From: a bacterium
GTDB taxonomy: Bacteria > SZUA-79 > Acidulodesulfobacterales > Acidulodesulfobacteraceae
Direction of reading: 5' to 3'
Length of the DNA stretch: 8,785 nucleotides
NCBI GenBank assembly: GCA_021781285.1
Contig: JAJXXD010000169.1
Span: 1 to 8,785 of the forward strand
Shown: positions 1 through 6,089 of the stretch, in pieces
Numbering within the stretch: position 1 is the stretch's first letter
Layout of the letters: each line of letters starts with the position of its first letter
Translations under genes and position numbers: made by a program
The notes under the pieces: generated by a model
What the model saw: only the letters and a program-made list of their open reading frames with translations
Database searches by the model: none
What the model was told of the DNA's origin: nothing

Positions 1-708
1 GGAATAAAGAGAAGCGACAAATGTGCTCATAATATAATTAGATAATTTAACGGACGTAAATCCGTATTCTTTTGATAATCTTAATTCTGTCTGGGAAAAA
101 TCGCCTTCCGGTCCTATAAACATTCCTACAGAAATATCATTTTTCTTAAAATCCAAGCTTTCCAGATAATTTTTTAAAAATAGATCAGCATCGGGATAAG
201 CTATTAATTTTGCGTTAAAATTCTCGGCTGATTTAAAAGCGGCGGCTAAGCCGACAGGTTTGTTTATGACGGTGGAAAAATTTTTTCCGGCAATAATCAT
301 GGCGCCTCTGGAAATTTTATCCCATTTCGACAGCTTAGAATTTATTTCTTTTTCATTTTTTAATTTAATAGACCTTTCCGTAATTACCGGAAAAATATTG
401 CTCACGCCGAGTTCGCAGACTCTTGCGATAAGCTGGTCCATTATATGAGACGTAATAAGAGGCAGGAAAAGATAAATTTTAATATTATTTTCTGAATATT
501 TCTTGCTTGATATCAACTCAATATTAATATTTTTCTTGGCAATTTTAAGGATTTTACCGGAATAAACGGTTCCTAATCCGTCGTAAAGTTTAATTTCATC
601 GCCCATCTTTTTGCGAAATGCTTTAATATGGGCGGATATCGATTCCAAAACAATCTCTTTCCCGGGATAACCTTCTATTTTCTCATCTATATAAAATCTA
701 TTATGCAT
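1..708 (-). CDS. rsmE: RsmE-family 16S rRNA (uracil-1498-N3)-methyltransferase, divergent, 3' end cut by window
   Basis: The frame is open from ATG at 708 to the window edge, giving 236 residues of a family usually about 240-250 long, so only the last few residues are missing. RsmE enzymes are SPOUT-class (trefoil-knot) methyltransferases that modify U1498 of 16S rRNA using S-adenosylmethionine. Visible hallmarks are the N-terminal RNA-binding part with H27, R32 and YDG (42-44), CELGV at 98-102, ER at 111-112, W129 with KI at 131-132, and GPEGDFSxxE at 199-208. The knot loop, normally LGxRILRxETA, reads LSNYIMSTFVA (222-232), and the usual EQxGR segment reads IIAGK (138-142). Many residues expected to contact cofactor and RNA are therefore changed while the fold signature is kept. 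No frameshift is evident, because the alignment stays colinear. The start lies 22 bases after the upstream DUF502 gene and has no clear ribosome binding site, suggesting coupled translation. Family assignment is firm; activity is uncertain. Confidence 0.87.
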   Translation of the reverse strand, partial: MHNRFYIDEKIEGYPGKEIVLESISAHIKAFRKKMGDEIKLYDGLGTVYSGKILKIAKKNINIELISSKKYSENNIKIYLFLPLITSHIMDQLIARVCELGVSNIFPVITERSIKLKNEKEINSKLSKWDKISRGAMIIAGKNFSTVINKPVGLAAAFKSAENFNAKLIAYPDADLFLKNYLESLDFKKNDISVGMFIGPEGDFSQTELRLSKEYGFTSVKLSNYIMSTFVASLYS

Positions 709-730
709 TTAAAAACCGATTCTTTTTATA

Positions 731-1327
731 TTACAATTTTTCCGGAAACGCTATCCCTGCCGAAAGAACAATCTGTATTCCCTGCTCTACCTTTAAGCCG
801 GTTTCGATTATGTCGTCCTTTTTGGCAATTATATTCATACCTATGTAAAGATGGTTCGTCGGAATATAAACTACCGCGTAATCGTCTTTATTTTCGCCTT
901 TTATTCCGGTTTGGGACGTTAAAAACCCGTATATAAATTTATCGCCGGCATATCTGACCAGCACGAATTTTTTAAACGAACTTTTGCCGGGAGAAAATAT
1001 GTCCACCCATTGCTTAGTGGATTTATAAAGTAAATTTACCACCGGAATTTTCAGCATAACGTTTTCGTATAAATTAATAACGGCCCTGCCCAGCCAGTTG
1101 GTAATAAGAAAACCGGAAGCAAGAATCAGGATGAATAAAAGTATTAATCCGATATCCGGTATATAGATATGGATATACCTCTTTATGAAGATAGAGAAAG
1201 GATTAAAAATTCTGTTAACTTCCCTTAAAAGCCACACTATTATAAAAATAGTTATAGCCCCCGGAATTATAATAGTTAATCCGGTGAGGAACCTGCTTCT
1301 TATTTTAGCGAAAAAAGATTTGTTCAT
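731..1327 (-). CDS. DUF502 family inner-membrane protein
   Basis: This 198-residue protein matches the DUF502 family (PF04367), whose biochemical role is not established. Two hydrophobic segments are visible, at about residues 13-35 and 58-80. They are followed by a soluble part carrying the family landmarks YKSTKQ (101-106), a GFLTS segment (134-138), PTNHLYIG (156-163, usually PTxPNPxSG) and an LSAG segment near 188-191. The topology is therefore probably two helices with a cytoplasmic or periplasmic domain of about 115 residues. The ATG at 1327 lies only about 20 bases past the U-tract of the intrinsic terminator that follows the cytochrome gene. The intervening bases contain no Shine-Dalgarno-like sequence, and no earlier in-frame start is possible without reading into the terminator. 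It probably begins a short unit with rsmE, 22 bases downstream. Family recognition comes from motifs and topology; function is unknown. Confidence 0.88.
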   Translation of the reverse strand: MNKSFFAKIRSRFLTGLTIIIPGAITIFIIVWLLREVNRIFNPFSIFIKRYIHIYIPDIGLILLFILILASGFLITNWLGRAVINLYENVMLKIPVVNLLYKSTKQWVDIFSPGKSSFKKFVLVRYAGDKFIYGFLTSQTGIKGENKDDYAVVYIPTNHLYIGMNIIAKKDDIIETGLKVEQGIQIVLSAGIAFPEKL

Positions 1328-1346
1328 TAAGTTAATTGGATTTATA

Positions 1347-1383
1347 AAAAATAAAGCGCTTCCTCTTGCCGCGAAAGCGCTTT
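1347..1383 (-). terminator. Intrinsic terminator of the cytochrome c gene
   Basis: Read on the minus strand, a perfect 9-bp stem AAAGCGCTT (1383-1375) pairs with AAGCGCTTT (1361-1353) across a 13-base loop. It is followed by A and then six T residues (1351-1346). It starts 32 bases after the stop codon of the cytochrome gene, the normal position for a Rho-independent terminator. The plus strand lacks a T-run after the stem, so it should work in one direction only. It separates the cytochrome unit from DUF502-rsmE. Confidence 0.85.
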
Positions 1384-1414
1384 AATAAATAAATATTAAA
1401 GTTTTTAAGGCTTT

Positions 1415-1816
1415 TTATTTCAAAGAACCCACGTATGCGGTTAATGCCTTCAGGCCGCCTTTAGATATATGCCCCCTAAGGGCAAATTTAACGCACATTT
1501 TATCTTTCATTTTAACGGTCATATGCATATGGTGCATTTTGTCAAATTCCGCCATTTTTTTTGCCGCATTTTTAATCGGCCTGATAACCATTCCCCTTCC
1601 ATGTAAATTTATATATGTTCCTGCGCTGTAAACATGACAAGTAGCGCATGAAAAACCGTTGGTCCCGATATCCTTAGAATAGAACAGCTTCTTGCCGCGG
1701 GCTATTAATTTTGCATTTTTAGACATCATATGGGCATTTGCCGAAGTTAAAATTAAAAAGCTAACCCCAAAAAAAGCCGTTAAAATAGCAAAAACAGCTA
1801 AAACAAACTTTTTCAT
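1415..1816 (-). CDS. Small secreted Met/His-rich monohaem c-type cytochrome
   Basis: This 133-residue protein has a Sec signal peptide (MKK, then a hydrophobic stretch at about 4-24, with likely cleavage after SANA at 28), so it acts in the periplasm or is membrane-anchored if uncleaved. One haem-binding motif, CATCH, lies at 57-61, preceded by the class I cytochrome pattern RGKKLFYSKDIGTNGFS. The C-terminal part (C108, ALRG, then LKALTAYVGSL) resembles the terminal helix of small cytochrome c domains such as those of sulfur-oxidation cytochromes. Residues 88-107 are unusually rich in Met and His (M88, M94, H95, H96, M97, H98, M99, M103, M107). One Met probably supplies the distal haem ligand and the others could bind a metal. 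C108 is unpaired with any other non-haem cysteine. A strong GGAGG site, its own promoter and its own terminator make it a single-gene unit. The redox partner is unknown. Confidence 0.85.
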   Translation of the reverse strand: MKKFVLAVFAILTAFFGVSFLILTSANAHMMSKNAKLIARGKKLFYSKDIGTNGFSCATCHVYSAGTYINLHGRGMVIRPIKNAAKKMAEFDKMHHMHMTVKMKDKMCVKFALRGHISKGGLKALTAYVGSLK

Positions 1817-1820
1817 ATAA

Positions 1821-1825
1821 CCTCC
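1821..1825 (-). promoter_or_regulatory. Ribosome binding site of the cytochrome c gene
   Basis: GGAGG on the minus strand lies four bases before the ATG at 1816. It is one of only three clear Shine-Dalgarno sites in the window and fixes the start of the cytochrome gene. Confidence 0.8.
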
Positions 1826-1832
1826 GCCTTAA

Positions 1833-1891
1833 AATTAGAAATGAAGCAATTTTTAGACATCTAATATTATAATTATATATCTTAATTAGAA
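1833..1891 (-). repeat. Repeated TTCTAATT / TCTAAT motifs around the cytochrome promoter
   Basis: On the minus strand TTCTAATT occurs at 1891-1884 and again at 1840-1833. An inverted copy, TCTAAT on the plus strand, sits at 1860-1865. The copies at 1885-1890 and 1860-1865 form a 6-bp inverted repeat with a 19-base spacer that encloses both TATAAT boxes. This is the arrangement expected of operator half-sites, but the AT-rich background makes coincidence a serious alternative. Confidence 0.3.
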
Positions 1892-1899
1892 TTTTTCAA
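1872..1899 (-). promoter_or_regulatory. Sigma70-type promoter of the cytochrome c gene
   Basis: On the minus strand, TTGAAA (1899-1894; one mismatch to TTGACA) is followed after 16 bases by a perfect TATAAT (1877-1872). A second TATAAT follows directly (1871-1866) but would have a poor 22-base spacing. The -35 box overlaps the TGA stop of rfbD. Transcription would begin near 1865, giving a leader of about 50 bases that contains the GGAGG site. The surrounding sequence is very AT-rich, so some chance matching is possible, but position and spacing support it. Confidence 0.62.
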
Positions 1900-2762
1900 A
1901 TAATAAAATATCCTATATCGTTGCAGTATTTTTTAAGAGCATCTTTCCACTGCCTTAGTTCTATATTATAATCCTCTTTAATCTTGGAGTTATTTAATAC
2001 GCTGTAAACCGGCCTTTTGGCGGGTCTTACGAACTTATCCGAAACCACAGGCACAATTTCGCAATTTGTCCTCTTGAATACGCTTACTATTTCAAGCGCA
2101 AATTTATACCATGAAGTATAACCCTCGTTAGTTAAGTGATAAATTTCATTTTTTGAGTTGTCTTTTATAATTATTTCGGATATAGCATAAGCCACGTCTT
2201 TAGTATATGTAGGACTTCCGAACTGGTCGTCCACGACCTCTATTTTTTTCTGGCTGTCCGCCGCTTTTAAAATCGTATTCACGAAATTTTTTCCGTTCTT
2301 GCCGTATAGCCATGAGGTTCTTAATATTATATAGCTTGCGCCTGATTTTTTTAAAGCCTCCTCTCCTCTGAGTTTTGATAAGCCGTATTCGTTTATCGGG
2401 TTAGGCGCGTCGTCTTCGGTATAAGGCGTCTTCTTTGAGCCGTTAAACACGTAATCGGTGCTTATATGTATTATTCTTGAACCTGTATTTAAAGCCGCGT
2501 CGGCTAAATTTTGCACTCCTACATTATTAACGGCATCGGCTTTTTCTTTTTCCGTCTCTGCCTCATCCACATTCGTGTACGCGGCACAGTTAATAATATA
2601 ATCCCGCTTAAAACTGCTCATAACTACGTTAACCGCCTGAGCGTCGGCTATGTCTAAATTCTTGGAATTATAATTCTTAATAAGAAAATTTACCCCTTTA
2701 AGAGCGGAATTTACGTCTATGCCGAGCATACCGGTCGAACCGATAAGCGCAATTTTCAACAT
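1896..2762 (-). CDS. rfbD: dTDP-4-dehydrorhamnose reductase (RmlD)
   Basis: This 288-residue cytoplasmic enzyme catalyses the last step of dTDP-L-rhamnose synthesis, the NAD(P)H-dependent reduction of dTDP-4-dehydro-L-rhamnose. It is a short-chain dehydrogenase-type protein with a nucleotide-binding GSTGMLG at 8-14, CAAYTNVDEAE at about 59-69, the STDYVFNG segment (101-108), a catalytic Y126-xxx-K130 pair in EYGLSK, RTSWLYG at 148-154 and DQFGSPT at 179-185, all typical of RmlD. Length is normal for the family. The ATG at 2762 is preceded at seven bases by GAGG (2773-2770), which overlaps the TGA stop of rfbB nine bases upstream, so the two genes are translationally linked. Rhamnose made here would feed O-antigen or another surface polysaccharide, in keeping with lptD upstream. 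The -35 box of the next gene's promoter overlaps its stop codon. Confidence 0.95.
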   Translation of the reverse strand: MLKIALIGSTGMLGIDVNSALKGVNFLIKNYNSKNLDIADAQAVNVVMSSFKRDYIINCAAYTNVDEAETEKEKADAVNNVGVQNLADAALNTGSRIIHISTDYVFNGSKKTPYTEDDAPNPINEYGLSKLRGEEALKKSGASYIILRTSWLYGKNGKNFVNTILKAADSQKKIEVVDDQFGSPTYTKDVAYAISEIIIKDNSKNEIYHLTNEGYTSWYKFALEIVSVFKRTNCEIVPVVSDKFVRPAKRPVYSVLNNSKIKEDYNIELRQWKDALKKYCNDIGYFII

Positions 2763-2771
2763 TATAAAACC

Positions 2772-3779
2772 TCACCTGTTTTCATACATTTTTTTATAAT
2801 ATTCTTTGTAATCTCCCGATAATATTTCCCGCCACCAGCTTTCGTTTTTTATATACCAGCTTATCGTGGAATCTATGCCTTTTTCTATATCATATTCTGG
2901 TAAAAATCCTGTTTCGGCGTTAATTTTGGAAAAGTCCATAGCATATCTTCTGTCATGCCCCTTCCTGTCTTTAACGTGTTTAATCAATGAATGAGGCTTA
3001 TTAAGCTTATTTAATATATATCTAATTATATCGATATTTTCCGCTTCGGAGTTGCCGCCTATATTATAAGCTTCTCCAAATTTTCCCTTTTCTAAAATTG
3101 AGCATATGCCTTTAACGTGGTCGGACACATGTATCCAGTCTCTTACGTTTTTTCCGTCCCCGTATAGAGGTATATCTTTATCATTTAATGCATTGATTAT
3201 AACTAAAGGCATCAATTTTTCGGGAAATTGGTACGGTCCATAATTATTTGAACACCTCGATATTAAAACAGGCATATTGTAAGTGTGAAAAAACGACATA
3301 ACAAGCATATCTGCGGCGGCTTTTGAAGCGGAATAAGGACTGCGGGGCGATAACGGCGTTTCTTCGCTGAATTTTCCGGAAGCGCCTAACGAACCGTAAA
3401 CTTCGTCCGTGGAAATCTGAAGAAATTTCCCGACATTATGTTTCAAGGATAATTCCAGCAGGTTAAGGGTTCCCTCGACATTGGTTTTAATAAAAATTCC
3501 GGGGTCGGCGATAGACCTGTCAACATGGGATTCCGCCGCAAAATTAACCACGCAGTCTATCCTATTTTCAAGAAAAACTTTCGACAATGCCGTTTTATCC
3601 GCGATATCCGCTTTGTAAAATTTATAATTTGTGGAATAATCCTCAAGGTTTTCAGGGTTTGCGGCGTAGGTTATCTTATCTGCGTTGATTATCTCAACGT
3701 CTTTTTGTTTATCTAAAACATGGCGGATAAAATTAGACCCTATAAAACCGAAACCGCCGGTTACAAGATATGTTTTCAT
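2772..3779 (-). CDS. rfbB: dTDP-glucose 4,6-dehydratase (RmlB)
   Basis: This cytoplasmic enzyme converts dTDP-glucose to dTDP-4-keto-6-deoxyglucose, the second step of dTDP-rhamnose synthesis, using a tightly bound NAD. The 335-residue protein shows the Rossmann motif GGFGFIG (8-14), FAAESHVDRSI (80-90), the catalytic T124-D125-E126 in STDEVYG, Y149-xxx-K153 in SPYSASKAA, NNYGPYQFPEK (178-188) and GDGKNVRDWIHV (208-219), all hallmarks of RmlB rather than of generic epimerases. I chose ATG at 3779 because MKTYLVTGG matches the usual family N-terminus. An in-frame TTG at 3788 would add three residues. The GGAGG at 3796-3792 is 12 bases from the ATG and 3 from the TTG, so neither spacing is ideal. 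rfbD follows after nine bases. The other pathway genes, rfbA and rfbC, are not in this window. Confidence 0.95.
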   Translation of the reverse strand: MKTYLVTGGFGFIGSNFIRHVLDKQKDVEIINADKITYAANPENLEDYSTNYKFYKADIADKTALSKVFLENRIDCVVNFAAESHVDRSIADPGIFIKTNVEGTLNLLELSLKHNVGKFLQISTDEVYGSLGASGKFSEETPLSPRSPYSASKAAADMLVMSFFHTYNMPVLISRCSNNYGPYQFPEKLMPLVIINALNDKDIPLYGDGKNVRDWIHVSDHVKGICSILEKGKFGEAYNIGGNSEAENIDIIRYILNKLNKPHSLIKHVKDRKGHDRRYAMDFSKINAETGFLPEYDIEKGIDSTISWYIKNESWWREILSGDYKEYYKKMYENR

Positions 3780-3791
3780 AAAAATCAAAAA

Positions 3792-3796
3792 CCTCC
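3792..3796 (-). promoter_or_regulatory. Ribosome binding site of rfbB
   Basis: GGAGG on the minus strand lies 12 bases before the preferred ATG (3779) and three bases before an alternative TTG (3788). It supports initiation at this point but does not by itself decide between the two starts; protein homology favours the ATG. Confidence 0.55.
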
Positions 3797-3804
3797 AAAA
3801 TTTG

Positions 3805-3823
3805 ACCGGCTGCTTAAACCGGC
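3805..3823 (-). other. Weak hairpin between lptD and rfbB
   Basis: In the 43-base gap the minus strand carries GCCGGT twice (3823-3818 and 3810-3805) around a 7-base loop. The CCGG cores pair, with G-U pairs at both ends, making a short 6-bp stem. The bases after it (CAAATTTTGG) hold only four T residues, so it is at best a weak terminator or a processing or attenuation site that would lower expression of rfbBD relative to lptD. Confidence 0.25.
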
Positions 3824-3831
3824 GTAATACT

Positions 3832-6075
3832 TTACAAGCCGTTGTTAAAACCGGGACCGCTCATCGTTAAACCGGACGATCCGGCGTTAGGAGAAATCAT
3901 ATTGCCGAAGCCGTATGTTCCTATGCCTCTCAGTACCAATCCGAAAGAAAACGCCCATTGGTGAAAATAAGGCAGATTCATATAATTGGCGATAAAACCT
4001 ATACAGCCCGTCTGATAGTTTACGCCGATAGAATTAGATATATCTTTATGTACCGTCAAGTCTATACTTTCGGTCGTATTGATGCTAAAACCGCCGATAA
4101 TATTTAAATTAGCGGACAAACTGGTATAAGAAAGGGTATTTAAGCCGGTAATTACGGACGATGTCTGCGGAAAAAGATTTAAATTAGTAGAATTAAACAT
4201 ATTTAAAGCCGTGAGATACCCTTGAACATCGTTTATTTCGGTATATCCTATGCCGAAAGAATCTTTTCTGAAATCCGTAATTTGCGAGTTTACATTATAA
4301 TCGTGAAATATATAGTTATAATCGTCGTAGCTTCCGTTCCCGAAAAAATACAGGTTGGAAATCGGGTGTACTTTGATTCTTGTAATAATATCCGAATTTG
4401 CGTTATCGTAATCAAAATAGTTTATCGGATTTATAAAATTGCCTGAAATAGAATGATATTGATAGAGACTGAACCTTAGGAGGTTATTTGCTCCTTTATT
4501 TGTATAACCTTCGAGATTAAAATTAAGGCCGTATTTGAATGCGCTTTCCTGCGGAATATAATCCGTCTGGTCTATTAACGGAATGCCGGATTGATTAACC
4601 GGCCTGACAAGATTATAATTTACGTAAGGCGTTAAAAAAGCCAAGTAACCGCTATGATTTTTAGAAGAAACGGCGTAATTATTAAACAGGGTCGCATTGT
4701 CGTTTAACGAAGCGTAATATACCTGCCTGTTCTTGTCGGTAGAAGAAATATCCGTATATCCGTCCGTAATATTAAAATAACCCGTATCCCTGATTCCTAC
4801 TCTGGGAGTTATATGGATACCCTTTATAAGGCTCAGCGGCATATATACCTGCGGATATATATCCAATCTTTCATCGTTCAGATATGCGGGACTCCTGAAA
4901 ACATCGAACGAGGAATGCAAATTAAAATATAAAGGGCTGTTTAAAAAATCTCCGAGTTCCGATTGTCCGTCCAGCGAAAAAGCCGGATATTCGTCAACCG
5001 TGGCATAATTCGGAATAAATAAGTTATCTAACCTGAGAAAGTTCATCCTTGCGGAATAGCCGTCAGAATCGTAAGTCGCCGAAAAATTTGAAGACAATCT
5101 GTTTTTTGTCATCTGATAAATGCTGGTAGAAAAATCGGCATAAAAAGAATTATCCGATGGAATATTTAAGTTTGTTTTAACCGCCAGATTACCGAAAAAA
5201 TCCATATTATGCGAAAACAAAAGATACCTTGTTAAATTAGGCGTCATTAAAAAGCTTTTAGGGTTATTTTCTTCATGCATATAAAATCCGTAAATAGAGC
5301 CGTGCGAATAAGGATTTAGGCTGTATCTATATTTCAGCGAATTTCCGTAGCCTAAATAACTGTAATAATTGAAATTATAAGTCAAATCCTGAGATCTGCC
5401 GAGATCAAAATAATAACCCTCTCCAGCTTGATAACCGGTAAGGGAACTGTATCCCATCGTAGGTATTAAAAGCCCCGAGGATTTCTTATCTTTAATAGGG
5501 GTCACCATAATAGGAAAATATAGAATAGGAACATTATGGATATAAAAAATAGAGTTAAAGGAATAGGCATAACTCCCCTCATATATATCCGAGAAAGACG
5601 AATACAATTTCCACGAGGGCGGGGTTCTTTTGCACGACGTCAAGTAGCCGTCTTTCACCTGATAAAAACCTTTGCCCTTATGGTAAATTTTATCGCCGTA
5701 AACGTAAATGCTTTTATCCAAATAATGTATATGGGAATTATAAATGGTTCCTATTCTGTTTTTTAAATATACTTTGAGTTTTTTAGCTTTAGTAACCGTT
5801 CCTTTTGAATTTACGATAACGTTTCCGGTAGCAACGGCATAATCCGTTTTGTAGAAATAAACCACTTTATCAGCTTTTAAGGTAAATTTTTTACGCGTTA
5901 TTATTACTTTTCCGGTAAAAATATAGGTGTGATTATTCTTATTATAAACTACTTTGTCCGCCAGAATATGTATGGGAATAGTTTCTGATTCCAGCGCATA
6001 TGAAATTTTAACGTCTAAGACGTTTAAGGAACATAAAACCGCCAAAACGAAGAGGACGAGCGAAATTTTTTTCAT
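3832..6075 (-). CDS. lptD: LPS-assembly outer-membrane protein LptD
   Basis: LptD, with the lipoprotein LptE, forms the outer-membrane translocon that inserts lipopolysaccharide into the outer leaflet. The 747-residue product is of normal length. From ATG 6075 it has a signal peptide (MKK, hydrophobic core, probable cleavage after SYA near residue 27), then an OstA/LptA-like beta-jellyroll domain (about 30-135, with ADKVVY twice and a TGNVIV segment). GYLTSCKRTPPSW (about 143-155) follows, and then a long Tyr/Asn/Ser-rich barrel of alternating strands from about 170, ending in WAFSFGLVLRGIGTYGFG. Mature cysteines are only C148 and C691, enough for one interdomain disulfide. A Gly/Ser/Asn-rich tail of about 23 residues follows the last strand. 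An in-frame TTG at 6093 overlaps the folC stop (TTGA) and would add six residues; I prefer the ATG because MKK-hydrophobic is a classic secretion start. Neither start has a ribosome binding site, implying coupling to folC. Confidence 0.93.
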   Translation of the reverse strand: MKKISLVLFVLAVLCSLNVLDVKISYALESETIPIHILADKVVYNKNNHTYIFTGKVIITRKKFTLKADKVVYFYKTDYAVATGNVIVNSKGTVTKAKKLKVYLKNRIGTIYNSHIHYLDKSIYVYGDKIYHKGKGFYQVKDGYLTSCKRTPPSWKLYSSFSDIYEGSYAYSFNSIFYIHNVPILYFPIMVTPIKDKKSSGLLIPTMGYSSLTGYQAGEGYYFDLGRSQDLTYNFNYYSYLGYGNSLKYRYSLNPYSHGSIYGFYMHEENNPKSFLMTPNLTRYLLFSHNMDFFGNLAVKTNLNIPSDNSFYADFSTSIYQMTKNRLSSNFSATYDSDGYSARMNFLRLDNLFIPNYATVDEYPAFSLDGQSELGDFLNSPLYFNLHSSFDVFRSPAYLNDERLDIYPQVYMPLSLIKGIHITPRVGIRDTGYFNITDGYTDISSTDKNRQVYYASLNDNATLFNNYAVSSKNHSGYLAFLTPYVNYNLVRPVNQSGIPLIDQTDYIPQESAFKYGLNFNLEGYTNKGANNLLRFSLYQYHSISGNFINPINYFDYDNANSDIITRIKVHPISNLYFFGNGSYDDYNYIFHDYNVNSQITDFRKDSFGIGYTEINDVQGYLTALNMFNSTNLNLFPQTSSVITGLNTLSYTSLSANLNIIGGFSINTTESIDLTVHKDISNSIGVNYQTGCIGFIANYMNLPYFHQWAFSFGLVLRGIGTYGFGNMISPNAGSSGLTMSGPGFNNGL

Positions 6076-6089
6076 GAATTTAAACGCGA

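Noticed and set aside
1..60. Frameshift as the cause of the odd RsmE C-terminus
   Set aside because: The frame stays open and colinear with the family (position of L, I, T and A residues in the loop is kept), and no other frame restores the ILRxETA motif.
628..936. Open plus-strand frame of 102 codons
   Set aside because: It overlaps the well-supported DUF502 and rsmE genes on the other strand, has no ribosome binding site and resembles no family. The same applies to the other short plus-strand frames in the window.
3800..3831. Strong terminator after lptD
   Set aside because: The GCCGGT hairpin is only 6 bp with wobble pairs and lacks a proper T-run, so it is listed only as a weak hairpin.
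6000..6075. Lipoprotein signal in LptD
   Set aside because: The Cys in the hydrophobic segment is preceded by AVL, so the residue before it is not Gly, Ala or Ser; a normal cleavage site after SYA fits better and LptD is not a lipoprotein.
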